Counted from the stretch's first letter, positions 33,840 to 42,701 are shown. The stretch: 64,000 nucleotides of DNA from Streptomyces hundungensis (GCF_003627815.1 NZ_CP032698.1:7874001-7938000); one strand, 5' to 3'. Made by a program: numbers and translations. The notes: generated by a model from the letters alone, not told the origin.

Positions 33840-34823
33840 ATGAAGTACCGCGCACTGGGCACCCAGGGCCTCACCGTCAGCAGCCAGGGCCTGGGATGCA
33901 TGGGCATGAGCGCCTTCTACGGAGCCACCGACGAAGCCGAGTCCCTCGCCACGCTGGACCGCGCCCTTGAGTTGGGCGTGACCCTGCTGGACACGGCGGA
34001 GAGTTACGGCCCCTTCCGCAACGAGCAGCTCCTCGGAAAAGCGCTGGTCGGCCGCCGGGACCGGGTCGTCCTCGCCACCAAGACCGGCATCGAGATCACC
34101 GACGACGGCGAGCCACGCGGCCACAACGGCCGGCCGGAGTACATCCGCCACTCCCTGGAGCGCTCGCTGCGTCACCTGCGCACGGACCACGTCGACCTCT
34201 ACTACCTGCACCGCGTCGACCCGCAGGTGCCCATCGAGGAGACGGTCGGAGCCATGGGCGAGCTCGTCGCCGAAGGCAAGGTCGGCGCCCTCGGGCTGAG
34301 CGAGGTGGCGCCCGCCACCATCCGCCGCGCCCACGCGGTCCACGCCCTCTCGGCCGTCCAGACGGAGTACTCGCTCTTCGAGCGGAGCATCGAGGCCGAC
34401 GGTGTCGCCGACACCTTGGACGAGCTGGGCATCGGCCTCGTCGCCTACGCTCCGCTGGGCCGGGGCTTCCTCTCCGGAGCCATCACCAGCCCGGAGGACT
34501 TCGCCCCGGACGACTTCCGGCGCACCGACCCGCGCTTCCAGGGCGCGAACTTCGAGCGCAACCTCGACGTCGTCCGCGAGGTCGGCCGGCTCGCGGCCGC
34601 CAAGGGCGTCACCGCCTCCCAGCTCGCCCTCGCATGGGTCATGCGCCAGGGCGCCGTCCCCATTCCCGGCACCAAGCGCCGCCGCTACCTGGAGGAGAAC
34701 CTCGCCGCCACGGACATCGACATCACCGCCGAGGAGCTCGCGGCCATCGAAGCCGTCGCCCCGCAGGGCGTCGCCGTCGGCGACCGCTACGCCCCCGAGC
34801 TCATGACCACGCTCAACGGCTGA
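33840..34823 (+). CDS. Aldo/keto reductase
   Basis: A 327-residue TIM-barrel NADPH-dependent reductase. The catalytic tetrad is visible: D and Y in [10 protein letters not shown] in LATKTG, H in [24 protein letters not shown] binds NADPH at the C-terminus. This is the subgroup of Tas/YajO-like enzymes with broad carbonyl substrates. ATG at 33840 follows AGGAGA. Probably induced when the divergent TetR binds its ligand. Confidence 0.9.
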   Translation: MKYRALGTQGLTVSSQGLGCMGMSAFYGATDEAESLATLDRALELGVTLLDTAESYGPFRNEQLLGKALVGRRDRVVLATKTGIEITDDGEPRGHNGRPEYIRHSLERSLRHLRTDHVDLYYLHRVDPQVPIEETVGAMGELVAEGKVGALGLSEVAPATIRRAHAVHALSAVQTEYSLFERSIEADGVADTLDELGIGLVAYAPLGRGFLSGAITSPEDFAPDDFRRTDPRFQGANFERNLDVVREVGRLAAAKGVTASQLALAWVMRQGAVPIPGTKRRRYLEENLAATDIDITAEELAAIEAVAPQGVAVGDRYAPELMTTLNG

Positions 34824-35003
34824 CTCCACCGCTCCGGCCGAGAAGGGCCCCGCGACTCCCGCCTTCCTTTCGGCCCCGTGTCGGGCCCCCGCGCCTGGCG
34901 GGGCGGAGTCGTCCACGGCGCCGTTCGAGCCGCGTTTCGGGGTAGACGGTCAAAGACCCGGCCGAGGTAAGGCGCACGACGCACACGACGTAAGGAGTGA
35001 CCG

Positions 35004-35441
35004 GTGGCGAAGGACTCATCGCTGAAAGCCGTGGGATGGGCACGCTCCCTGCCGCTGAACAGCGGCGTGAAAGAGGCAAGGGACTGGACGCGTGAGCATC
35101 TGACGACGCTCGCATGGGCCCAGCAGACCCCCGAGGTCATGGATGACGTGTTGCTGACGGTGTCCGAGCTGGTCACCAACGCCCATGTGCACGCACGCAG
35201 CGCGGCACAGCTGATCCTCACCTGGGACGAGGAGTGCCTGCATGTCACGGTGCACGACTCCTCACCCCGACTCCCCGAACAGCGCGACCCGGACGACGGC
35301 GCGCTCGGCGGACGTGGCCTGATGCTCATCGACGCCCTCTCCGACGAATGGCACGCCTATCCCTGCCCGCGCGGGAAAAACGTCACCGCCTGCTTCCAAC
35401 CACCCACGCCTGCCACGACGGAGGCGATCGGGTCCGGCTGA
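35004..35441 (+). CDS. RsbW-like ATP-binding protein (HATPase, anti-sigma kinase type)
   Basis: 145 residues with a single HATPase domain: the N-box VLLTVSELVTNAHVHA, VTVHDSSP, and the G-box GGRGLMLIDALSDEW. Streptomyces has dozens of such proteins; they may bind sigma factors or anti-sigma antagonists (STAS proteins such as those at 2119 and 45858). No partner gene is adjacent. GTG at 35004 follows AAGGAGTG. Confidence 0.8.
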   Translation: MAKDSSLKAVGWARSLPLNSGVKEARDWTREHLTTLAWAQQTPEVMDDVLLTVSELVTNAHVHARSAAQLILTWDEECLHVTVHDSSPRLPEQRDPDDGALGGRGLMLIDALSDEWHAYPCPRGKNVTACFQPPTPATTEAIGSG

Positions 35442-35514
35442 CGCGGCCCCACTCCGAGGTGCGGCCGACGGCAAGGGGGGAGCACCGAACCGGGTGTCGG
35501 GAGGCGAGGGCATC

Positions 35515-36363
35515 ATGATCCACATGACTTCTCCAATGCCGTCCTCCTCTCGAACGCCGTCCTCCTCCACCGAGTCGACCCCTTCCGCTCCCGCCCGCGC
35601 CTTTCCGTCCACCGGTCGACGTGTCCTCGTCAGCGGCGCCTCGCGCGGACTGGGCCGTGCGCTCGCCCAGGCCTTCGCCGCCAACGGCGACCGGGTGGCC
35701 GTGCACTTCGGCTCCCGCCGCGAGGAGGCCGAGGAAACCCTCGCCTCCCTTTCCGGTTCGGGGCATGTGCTCGCCGGAGGCGACCTGTCCACCCCGGCGG
35801 GCGCACGGGCCGTCGCGGACGCCGCGGCCGAAGGGATCGGCGGGCTCGACGTCCTCGTCAACAACGCCGCCGTCAACCTTCCCCACCCACTCGCCACCAC
35901 CTCGTACGAGGACTGGGCGGGGGCCTGGCAGAGCCATGTGTCCGTCAACCTCCTCGCGACGGCCAACCTCAGTCACCTCGCGGCTCGCCGGATGATTGAG
36001 CAGGGCGGCGGGGGCCGGATCGTCAACGTCGGGTCGCGCGGCGCCTTCCGGGGCGAACCCGACCACCCGGCGTACGGGGCGACCAAGGCGGCGGTGCACG
36101 CGCTGGGCCAGTCCCTCGCCGTGCACCTGGCCCCGTACGGAATCGGCGTGGCTTCCGTCGCCCCCGGGTTCTTCGAGACGGAGCGGGTCGCGCACCGGCT
36201 GAGCGGGGCGGAGGGCGAGGCGATCCGGGCCCAGAGTCCGTTCGGGCGCGTGGCGTCGGCCGACGAGATCGCGGCAGCCGTGCTGTGGCTGGCCTCCCCG
36301 GCCGCCGAATGGGCCTCGGGGACGGTCCTCGACCTCAACGGGGCTTCGTATCTGCGCACTTGA
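35515..36363 (+). CDS. SDR family oxidoreductase
   Basis: About 282 residues. A serine/threonine/proline-rich N-terminal segment of about 35 residues precedes the SDR fold: VSGASRGLGRALAQAFAANG (cofactor), NNAAVN, VNVGSRGAF (serine), YGATK (catalytic Y and K), ending LDLNGASYLRT. ATG at 35515 follows GAGGCGAGG; a GTG at 35494 is possible. The reaction is unknown. Confidence 0.8.
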   Translation: MIHMTSPMPSSSRTPSSSTESTPSAPARAFPSTGRRVLVSGASRGLGRALAQAFAANGDRVAVHFGSRREEAEETLASLSGSGHVLAGGDLSTPAGARAVADAAAEGIGGLDVLVNNAAVNLPHPLATTSYEDWAGAWQSHVSVNLLATANLSHLAARRMIEQGGGGRIVNVGSRGAFRGEPDHPAYGATKAAVHALGQSLAVHLAPYGIGVASVAPGFFETERVAHRLSGAEGEAIRAQSPFGRVASADEIAAAVLWLASPAAEWASGTVLDLNGASYLRT

Positions 36364-36513
36364 GACGTGCGGCGCGCGTCGGCGACCGGCTCGCCGCGAT
36401 CACCCGACGTTGCGGCGATGCGGGGGCCGGCCGGCCTGGGGAACGATTTGGCCGCCGCAGTCGTCTCCCCCTCTCCTGGGCACAGCCGTTGTGCTCAGGC
36501 CAGGGGAGGCCGG

Positions 36514-37245
36514 ATGAGTACGGGTGAATTCGCCAAGTGGACGCGGCGGTTCGAGGACGAGCGCGAACGCAGGAACGCCGAAGGCGACCCGGAGTGGGCG
36601 CTGGGTGCGACGCTGCATCCGAGCGTATGGGCCGGCATCCAGCGCTTCCAGGTCGGCGAGGACGGCGACGGCGCCAACCTCTCCCGCAAGGCCGACCAGG
36701 CCGGCGACCCGGACTACGCGGACGCGGTCCGGCTCTTCATCGCCGAGGAACAGAACCACGCCCGGCTGCTGGCCCGGCTGTTGGCCGCCGGGGGAGTGCC
36801 CAAGCTCGCCGGACACTGGAGCGACACGGTCTTCGTACGGCTGAGGCGTCTGATGGGTCTGCGCACGGAACTGCTCGTACTCATGATCGCCGAGGTGGTG
36901 GCACTGCGCTACTACCGCGCCCTGCGCGACGGCACCGACGACCCGCTCACCACCGATGTTGCGGCGCGGATCCTGGCCGACGAGGAGCGGCACGTCCCGT
37001 TCCACTGCGAGCGACTGCACGCCTCGGTGGCCGAACTGCCGCGCCTGATGCGTGGCCCGACCATGGCTCTGTGGCGACTGCTCCTGCTCGCGGTGTCCGC
37101 GACCGTGGCCGTCGACCACGGCCCGGCACTGCGCCGACTCGGCGTCGGTCGCCGCCGCTTCCTGGCCGACGTCATGGCCTCGTCGCGGGACGTGGTCTCC
37201 GCGGTGCTCGCGCCGCGCCCCGCTCAGCGGGCGAGCACCCCCTGA
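36514..37245 (+). CDS. Ferritin-like di-iron domain protein
   Basis: 243 residues, mostly helical. FIAEEQNHARLLARLL (ExxH), LLVLMIAEVVALRYYRAL and ILADEERHVPFHCERLH (ExxH) give the two helix pairs of a di-iron site as in ferritin-like or COQ7-like proteins. A hydrophobic segment MALWRLLLLAVSATVAVDHG near the C-terminus could touch the membrane. Oxidase, hydroxylase or iron-storage roles are all possible. ATG at 36514 follows GGGGAGG. Confidence 0.75.
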   Translation: MSTGEFAKWTRRFEDERERRNAEGDPEWALGATLHPSVWAGIQRFQVGEDGDGANLSRKADQAGDPDYADAVRLFIAEEQNHARLLARLLAAGGVPKLAGHWSDTVFVRLRRLMGLRTELLVLMIAEVVALRYYRALRDGTDDPLTTDVAARILADEERHVPFHCERLHASVAELPRLMRGPTMALWRLLLLAVSATVAVDHGPALRRLGVGRRRFLADVMASSRDVVSAVLAPRPAQRASTP

Positions 37246-37302
37246 CGGGTGGGCCCGGGCCCGGTGTCGTGTCGGGCGACGGCCATACGCTCCATGCGAA
37301 TC

Positions 37303-37324
37303 TTTCATCCGTGCTTCGATGAAA
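37303..37324. promoter_or_regulatory. Dyad in the AT-rich leader of the secreted peptide gene
   Basis: TTTCATC (37303-37309) and GATGAAA (37318-37324) form a perfect 7-bp inverted repeat about 90 bases upstream of the small secreted protein gene, in a stretch clearly poorer in GC than the rest. It could be an operator or part of a promoter. Confidence 0.45.
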
Positions 37325-37415
37325 ATAAGTACGCACCAAATCGTCTTCCGCGTAAGGGAGTTGATGCATACGGTCGCCCTTGTCAGTCGAGACGTCAGTG
37401 TCAAGGAAGGACAGC

Positions 37416-37640
37416 ATGAACCCCAACCTCCGGGCAGCGGCCGCCACGGCCGCGCTCCTCAGTGGGCTCCTCGCCGCCGCGGGCGGCGTGGCCGACGCGG
37501 CGGAGAGAACCGACGCCCAGACCCTTTCCGCGCACATCCAGAAGGCAGTCGTCGCCGAGCAGCAGCTCGGAACCACCGGCGGGCCCATCCTCGGACTCGT
37601 CCTGAGCACACCCGACGGCGCCGACACCGCGTCCTCCTGA
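37416..37640 (+). CDS. Small secreted protein
   Basis: 74 residues with a Sec-type signal peptide (MNPNLRAAAATAALLSGLLA, likely cleaved after GGVADA, leaving AERTDAQ...). The mature part is about 46 residues, without cysteines, and has a glycine-rich middle (TTGGPILGLVL). No family recognised. It lies 17 bases before the cysteine-rich gene with its own ribosome site, so the two form an operon. Confidence 0.65.
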   Translation: MNPNLRAAAATAALLSGLLAAAGGVADAAERTDAQTLSAHIQKAVVAEQQLGTTGGPILGLVLSTPDGADTASS

Positions 37641-37657
37641 CGCCGCGGAGGAGCACC

Positions 37658-38125
37658 GTGGACCGTCATGCCGAAGACCGCGTCACCTGGTGCCCGAGCG
37701 GAGACGCCCACCGCCCGGAATCCGTCGTCCTGGGCGTCAGATCGGGAGACAACGGCCAGGTCGTCTACGTGGACGAGCCGGTGCCCGCCGCGGACGTGCT
37801 GTCGAGCATCCCCGAAGGCATCGCGCCCCACCGGATCCTCCGGTTCGCCTCGCACTGCACCTCCGCCTGCGCCAACCGGGTGGGCGACGACTGCGGTCTG
37901 ATCCAGCGCATCCAGACCCTGCCGTCGTCGCGCGACACCGGCGCGGTGCCGCGGTGCCACCTCCGTCCGCACTGCAAGTGGTGGAACCAGACGGGCGTGG
38001 ACGCCTGCCACCGCTGCCCCGCCCTGTCCACGCTCAACTCCACCGACGACCGCCTCGCCGTACTGGTCGCCGATCCCGCCACGACCGTCGAGCAGTTGGA
38101 GAGCTGGATCGCCGCCGCCGAGTGA
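37658..38125 (+). CDS. Cysteine-rich protein of unknown function
   Basis: 155 residues without signal peptide. Eight cysteines: one near the N-terminus and seven between residues about 67 and 120 in the patterns HCTSACANRVGDDC and RCHLRPHCKWWNQTGVDAC, then HRC. This spacing suggests a zinc or iron-sulfur site. The rest is a strand-rich N-terminal domain (SVVLGVRSGDNGQVVYVDEP) and a short C-terminal helix. GTG at 37658 follows GGAGGAG. Partner of the secreted peptide gene upstream. Confidence 0.65.
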   Translation: MDRHAEDRVTWCPSGDAHRPESVVLGVRSGDNGQVVYVDEPVPAADVLSSIPEGIAPHRILRFASHCTSACANRVGDDCGLIQRIQTLPSSRDTGAVPRCHLRPHCKWWNQTGVDACHRCPALSTLNSTDDRLAVLVADPATTVEQLESWIAAAE

Positions 38126-38214
38126 GGCGCGCGGTCCGTTCGCCGTCGAGTCCGCCGCTCCCCTTCGGACGGCGGACTTCGGCGGTCTTCCCCCGCTCCT
38201 GCGCACCTGGCAGG

Positions 38215-39885
38215 TCACGGGAGTGCGCGTGCCGCCTGGTCGGACGGTCCCCAACTGGCTTGCTCCGTACGGGAGTTGTGGTGTGGAGCGGGGGTGTCGT
38301 CGGTGAGGAGGTGGGCGAGGAGGAGGCCGGTGGTGCGTTCGCTCAACTCGCGGGCGGCGTCGAGCAGACGCGGATACTGCCGGACCGGCAGGGAGAGGGC
38401 GACACAGGAGGCCCGGCCGGGCAGGCCCAGGGAGTACGCGACACAGACCTCGCGGTAGGAGTACTCCAGGAGGTCGAACTGGGCCGCATAGGGGCCGTGT
38501 CCATCGAGGGAGTCCAGGAGGGCACGGGGGTCGGTGATGGTGCGCTCGGTGAGCTGGATCGAGGGGTAGCGGGCGAGGTGGTCCATGCAGGAGGTGAAGT
38601 CGAGCTGGGCGAGCAGGCTCTTGCCGACGGCGCTGGCGTGGGCGGTGTCGCGGAAGGCCACCCATTCCTCGACGGCCGGCGCTGCCGGGCTGTGCGCGGA
38701 TTTGAGGACCTGGACGTCACCGTCGGCGTAGGTGCTGAGGTAGACGGCGGCGCCGATCCGGTCCCGTAGCCCGGCCAGCGTCTGTTCAAGCAGCACACCG
38801 TGCCGGTCGGACCGGGTGGCCATCTTCATGACGGGTCCGGCGAAGTGCACCCCGGCGACCGTCTCGACCAGGTGTTGCTCGCGCAGCCAGTGCAGCAGCC
38901 AGGCGGTGGCGGCCAGGGACATGCGCCCGCGCCGGGCCAGGGTGCGCGTGGTGACGCCCTCGGCGGCGCAGATGTGCTGAAGGAGGTCCCGGGCGCGTTG
39001 GGCGGCCTGGGTCCTGGGGGAGGAGGCCGCCGGAACGGGCTGATTGCGGGCGATGTCGTTGAGGATCGCCGGCCGCAGGGCGTTGGCCGACCAGCAGGGT
39101 TCCTCGCCGCCCGGTTCGGCCGCGGCACCCGCCTCGGCGGCCGCCGCGACGATGTCGGGTGTGAACCCCGGCAGCGGCTGGACGATCCCCGGGTGCCGCC
39201 CGCCGGGGAGCGACGCCAGATGAGGCCGGGCCACCGCGGCCTCCGGCCCGGCGGAGAGCGGCAGATACGGTCCGTTGCCGTCGGGCAGCAGGGGAGCAGG
39301 GATGAGGACGAGGTGCGGGCGGCCTTCCGGGGTTTCCGTTACGGAGTCGCACGGGCGGGCCGGGACACCGGCGGGCGGCAGCAGGGCTTCCTCGGGAACG
39401 CCGAGGCGCTCGCGGACCTCGTCGAAGAACCGCGGATCCTCGACCAGTACGGGCCCGGCGTCGGGTGGGCGGCGGGCCGTGCCGGCGAGCAGTCGGCGGG
39501 CGTCCCCGTGACCGTGCCGGGCGGCCTCGGCGATGAGGAAGGTGGCTTCCTGCTCCCAGTCCTCACCGGCCCGCAGCGCGGCCACGGCCAGTCGGAACAG
39601 CGCGCCGGGGTGCCCGGCGGACGCCGCCTGGCCGAGCCAGTCCGTGGCCGTGCTCAGCTCGTCGCGGGCCAGGGCCTTGGACCCGAGCCGGAACAGGGAG
39701 TTGGCCTGCGCCCGGGCGTCGGGGTCGAGCCGGTAGGTGTGGGAGAGCGGGCCGAAGTCACCGTCGGGCCGGTCCCAGTGGTCCGGCGTGCCGGCCGGCC
39801 GGCCCATGAGTGCGAGCAGACGCGCATGATCCTGCGGAGCCGGGCGGCCGCTGTTGTCCTCGTTGAAGCGGCTCACATCCGTCAC
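38215..39885 (-). CDS. Composite regulator: SEL1/TPR-like repeats plus IclR-type HTH and effector domain
   Basis: 556 residues. Residues about 55-120 resemble SEL1/TPR repeats (ANSLFRLGSKALARDELSTA, GHPGALFRLAVAALRAG). A linker leads to a winged helix at about 290-345 (ARDLLQHICAAEGVTTRTLA) and a C-terminal IclR effector domain (HASAVGKSLLAQLDF, about 420-530). IclR proteins are normally about 260 residues, so the long N-terminal half is unusual. GTG start overlaps the sigma-factor stop by four bases (GTGA). Confidence 0.7.
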   Translation of the reverse strand: MTDVSRFNEDNSGRPAPQDHARLLALMGRPAGTPDHWDRPDGDFGPLSHTYRLDPDARAQANSLFRLGSKALARDELSTATDWLGQAASAGHPGALFRLAVAALRAGEDWEQEATFLIAEAARHGHGDARRLLAGTARRPPDAGPVLVEDPRFFDEVRERLGVPEEALLPPAGVPARPCDSVTETPEGRPHLVLIPAPLLPDGNGPYLPLSAGPEAAVARPHLASLPGGRHPGIVQPLPGFTPDIVAAAAEAGAAAEPGGEEPCWSANALRPAILNDIARNQPVPAASSPRTQAAQRARDLLQHICAAEGVTTRTLARRGRMSLAATAWLLHWLREQHLVETVAGVHFAGPVMKMATRSDRHGVLLEQTLAGLRDRIGAAVYLSTYADGDVQVLKSAHSPAAPAVEEWVAFRDTAHASAVGKSLLAQLDFTSCMDHLARYPSIQLTERTITDPRALLDSLDGHGPYAAQFDLLEYSYREVCVAYSLGLPGRASCVALSLPVRQYPRLLDAARELSERTTGLLLAHLLTDDTPAPHHNSRTEQASWGPSDQAARALP

Positions 39886-40505
39886 CTCTCCTTCCTCAAG
39901 TGGGGTTTCTTCTGATGTCTGTGCCGGATGAACTCGGCCAGCGCCCTGCGCAGATCGAGGACCGCGTTGTACCGCTCCCGGTGCACGCGGGCGGCTCCGA
40001 CGCCCAGCGCGGCCGCGATCTCCATGTCGGTGAGCCCCTGGCTCTGGAGGTGGGCCACGTGCCGGCGTTCGCTCACCGGCATCGCCTCGATCGCCGGAAT
40101 CACCAGGTCGTTGAGGACGTCCACCTCCGTCGCCGTCTCCGGCAGCACGGACAGCGAGGCTTCCAGGTCCGCGCCGTTCATCAGGTCGAGGCGGCGGTCC
40201 GCCCGGAGGTTGTCCAGCGCCAGGTTCCGCGCGGTCCTGCGCACATAGGCCGCCAGTTTCACCCCCTCGTCGAGGTCGCCCAGCGCGGCCTTGCTCAGAA
40301 CCCGCATGAACGCCTCGTCGACACAGTCCCGGCAGGCCTCAAGCGAAAGCTGCCGATTGGACAGCTTCCGTAGCATCGGGGGCTCCCGGTCCATGAACTG
40401 GTCGTACAGATCCAGGAGTTGGCGCCCCAGATCCGATCCCGACCCCGGCTCCGCCGCCGACTCACGCGCCTCACCGCCTACCACGGACTGCGCTCTTCCA
40501 CCCAT
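39882..40505 (-). CDS. RNA polymerase sigma factor, sigma-70 family (ECF-like)
   Basis: 207 residues. Region 2 spans LYDQFMDREPPMLRKL to AYVRRTARNLALDNLRADRR; region 4 holds AMPVSERRHVAHLQSQGLTD and MEIAAALGVGAARVHRERYN. It lacks region 3, as ECF factors do, but the sequence is divergent. No zinc anti-sigma gene is adjacent. It is coupled to the IclR-like regulator downstream and overlaps the end of a small membrane protein upstream, either of which could control it. Confidence 0.8.
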   Translation of the reverse strand: MGGRAQSVVGGEARESAAEPGSGSDLGRQLLDLYDQFMDREPPMLRKLSNRQLSLEACRDCVDEAFMRVLSKAALGDLDEGVKLAAYVRRTARNLALDNLRADRRLDLMNGADLEASLSVLPETATEVDVLNDLVIPAIEAMPVSERRHVAHLQSQGLTDMEIAAALGVGAARVHRERYNAVLDLRRALAEFIRHRHQKKPHLRKER

Positions 40506-40756
40506 GGCCGCGCGCCGCCCGTGGTCGGCGCGACACGGACCATGACGGCGACGGTCCGGTCGGGGGCGGCCTCGACGTGGACTATCGCCACCGCGGGCGG
40601 GCAACCGCAGCGTGCGGCCGGTGCGAGCGGGGCAACCGGTGCTGTCCCGGCCCGGGCCCGTCGCCCGTCCCAGCACGCGTGTAACAGAACGACCAGCGCG
40701 TGCACCGCGCTGACAGCGGCCGTCACAGCTCCGAGCCAGTCCAAGAACCGCGTCAT
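40478..40756 (-). CDS. Small membrane-associated protein upstream of the sigma factor
   Basis: 92 residues: an N-terminal hydrophobic helix (WLGAVTAAVSAVHALVVLLH, about residues 7-27), a CW pair, a positive segment DGRRAR, then a hydrophobic, strand-like C-terminal part with AARCGCPPAVAIVHVE. Its end overlaps the start of the sigma gene by 28 bases. ATG at 40756 follows GGAG. It could be a membrane anchor or anti-sigma-like factor; no family recognised. Confidence 0.55.
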   Translation of the reverse strand: MTRFLDWLGAVTAAVSAVHALVVLLHACWDGRRARAGTAPVAPLAPAARCGCPPAVAIVHVEAAPDRTVAVMVRVAPTTGGARPWVEERSPW

Positions 40757-40990
40757 GAGAGTGGATCTCCGTTTGCTAGAGGCGGACGCGAAAGGCGCCC
40801 TCGTACCCCTGACGTCCGGCCCACCCCAGATCTCCCTCGGGGACCACAAACCACTGGAATTGACCAATCCCACGACCGAAGCCGCCCACCCATGACCGGA
40901 CTTCGGGGCGCTTCGGCCGGTACTTCCCACCCACCACCGACAAGCGCACCGCGGCAATAATTCAGATGCGGCTGAGCCGGTGCGCATTCC

Positions 40991-40996
40991 TATACT
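40991..40996 (+). promoter_or_regulatory. -10 element TATACT
   Basis: A good sigma-70 -10 hexamer 32 bases before the ATG at 41028. The expected -35 position is poor (TGCGGC with 18 spacing), so strength is uncertain. Confidence 0.4.
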
Positions 40997-41027
40997 TGCG
41001 CGACTCGAAGAGGGGGAGGTGGAGAAA

Positions 41028-41498
41028 ATGAAGCTTGCCGAGGCACTGGCGGAACGTGCGGAGGCGACGCGCCGTGTGGAGCAGTTGCGAGCGCGCGTCG
41101 TCAGCAGCGCGCGCCACCAGGAGGGGGAGACACCCGCCGAAGACGCGGCGCGACTGCTGGCCGAGGCCGGTGAGGTGCTGGACGCGCTGGAAACGTTGAT
41201 CCGGCGGATCAACCGGACCAACGCCACCGTGAGGGTGGGCCCGGACGGCACGCTCACCGACGCCCTCGCACGCCGGGACGTGCTGCGGTTGCGGCACGCC
41301 GTGGTCACCGCGGCGGCGGACGCGGCAGCGGGCACGGGAGAGCGGGGATACGGCCGACAGCTCCGGTCGGAGCTGATGATGCTCGCCGCGCTGCCGGTGG
41401 CGGAACTGCGCGCTCAGGCGGACGTGCTCGCCCGCGAGATCCGCGAGGTCGACGTGCGGATCCAACGCACGAACTGGGAGGCCGACCTGCTGGACTGA
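41028..41498 (+). CDS. DIP1984 family protein
   Basis: 156 residues, helical: MKLAEALAERAEATRRVEQL and a long coiled coil ending EVDVRIQRTNWEADLLD match the DIP1984/septicolysin-like family, whose function is unknown. The middle has LIRRINRTNATVRV, a conserved stretch of the family. ATG at 41028 follows GGAGG. Confidence 0.8.
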   Translation: MKLAEALAERAEATRRVEQLRARVVSSARHQEGETPAEDAARLLAEAGEVLDALETLIRRINRTNATVRVGPDGTLTDALARRDVLRLRHAVVTAAADAAAGTGERGYGRQLRSELMMLAALPVAELRAQADVLAREIREVDVRIQRTNWEADLLD

Positions 41499-41894
41499 GT
41501 GGTCCAGCGGGCGGGGGCGATGGGGAGCAGGTAGCTGCTTCGGAGGCGTGCACACACCGAGGGCCGGCGGTTTCCGGCCCCCTCCTGGTGCGTGGAGAGC
41601 AACGCGGGGGTTCGATTCCCCATCAACAGCGCAGCTCAGCATCGCGTACAGGTAACCGTGCACAGCGCACAGCACATCACCACGTGCAGATCCGATGCGG
41701 CGAGGGCGGGTTCGGGGTCTTCTCCATCGCACTCCGGTACAACGCCCCTATGTGTGGGGGCCATAGGAAAAACGGCAGTGGCACGTGTAGCCCCACCTGG
41801 TCGGCTCGCGTGTCACTCCGTGGTCGCACACCCTCAGGCTCACATCATGGCGTGGGCGCCCACCCCTGGGCGGCCCGCGAGGGAGTGTGCGGAC
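41499..41894. other. 396-base intergenic region with a tRNA T-arm-like fragment
   Basis: At 41606-41621 GGGGG-TTCGATT-CCCC is a T stem-loop as in a tRNA (TTCRANY loop), but no matching acceptor 5' strand, D arm or anticodon arm is found upstream. A CCTATG/CATAGG dyad lies at 41747-41767. The 5' part of the next gene's possible longer start (41847) is also here. No complete RNA or protein gene is supported. Confidence 0.45.
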
Positions 41895-42701
41895 ATGTGG
41901 CGGAACGACGGCTGGGACGTACGGGTCAGACTCGGGGTGCTCACCCCGCACGCGGACGTGGGGCCGGAGTCCGAGCTCCGCGCGATGGCCCCCGCCGACG
42001 TCGGCCTGCACGCGGCCCGGGTGCCGTTCGGGGCGATGCGGTCGGGCGGCGGGATGGACGAGACGATTCCGCTGGCGCCGGTGCGGGCGTTCGCCGAGCC
42101 GCCGTACGTGGACGAGGCCGCCGAGCGACTCGCCGCCGCGCCGCTGAATGCGATGGGCTTCGCCTTCACCAGCTCGGCTTATGTGATCGGCGCCGCGGCC
42201 GAGGAGGCGATGCTGGAGCGTCTGCGCACCCGGGCCGGAGGCATTCCTGTGGTCGCCACCTGCGCCGCGACGGTGGAGGCGCTCCACGCGGTCGGGGCCA
42301 CGCGGCCGGCGCTGATCGATCCGCCGTGGTTCGACGCGGAATTGAACGCGCTGGGCCGGCGCTACTACCAGGACGCGGGCTTCGAGGTTCCCTTCTCGGC
42401 TCCCTGTGCGCTGCCAAGCGGGCAGACCCTCGTCCAGCCCGCCGAGCTGTACGAGTGGGTGAGCACACATGTGCCGGACGACGCCGACGCCGTGGTGCTG
42501 GGCGGCAACGGCCTCCGTGCGGTCGGGGTGATCGAGCGCCTCGAACTACGCCTGGGGCGACCGGTGTTGACGCCCAATCAGGTCCTGCTGTGGGCGATGC
42601 TGCGTGCGGCCGGCACGTCCACCGACGACATCACGGGTTACGGACGGCTGTTCTCGCTCCCCGAGCCCCCGCCGCACGAGCGGCCCGCCTCGGCCCGCTG
42701 A
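41895..42701 (+). CDS. Maleate isomerase/arylmalonate decarboxylase-like (Asp/Glu racemase superfamily) protein
   Basis: 268 residues. RVRLGVLTPHADVGPE starts the family fold, MDETIPLAPVRAF and LRAVGVIERLELRLGRPVL are family-like. The two catalytic cysteines of maleate isomerases (in CTS and CTN motifs) are replaced: the first site reads AFTSSAYVIG and the second LGGNGLRA. So it is probably not a classic isomerase. The ATG at 41895 follows GAGGGA; 41847 is an alternative. Confidence 0.7.
   Translation: MWRNDGWDVRVRLGVLTPHADVGPESELRAMAPADVGLHAARVPFGAMRSGGGMDETIPLAPVRAFAEPPYVDEAAERLAAAPLNAMGFAFTSSAYVIGAAAEEAMLERLRTRAGGIPVVATCAATVEALHAVGATRPALIDPPWFDAELNALGRRYYQDAGFEVPFSAPCALPSGQTLVQPAELYEWVSTHVPDDADAVVLGGNGLRAVGVIERLELRLGRPVLTPNQVLLWAMLRAAGTSTDDITGYGRLFSLPEPPPHERPASAR

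Noticed and set aside
34923..34945. A sigma-B-type promoter upstream of the ATPase at 35004
   Set aside because: GGGTAG is present but the GNNT element is not at the required spacing.
40755..40895. A 46-codon plus-strand frame between the small membrane protein and the DIP1984 gene
   Set aside because: Low third-position GC, no ribosome binding site and no family features.
41510..41640. A complete tRNA or selenocysteine tRNA around the T-arm-like fragment
   Set aside because: No acceptor complement, anticodon arm or proper D arm could be found.
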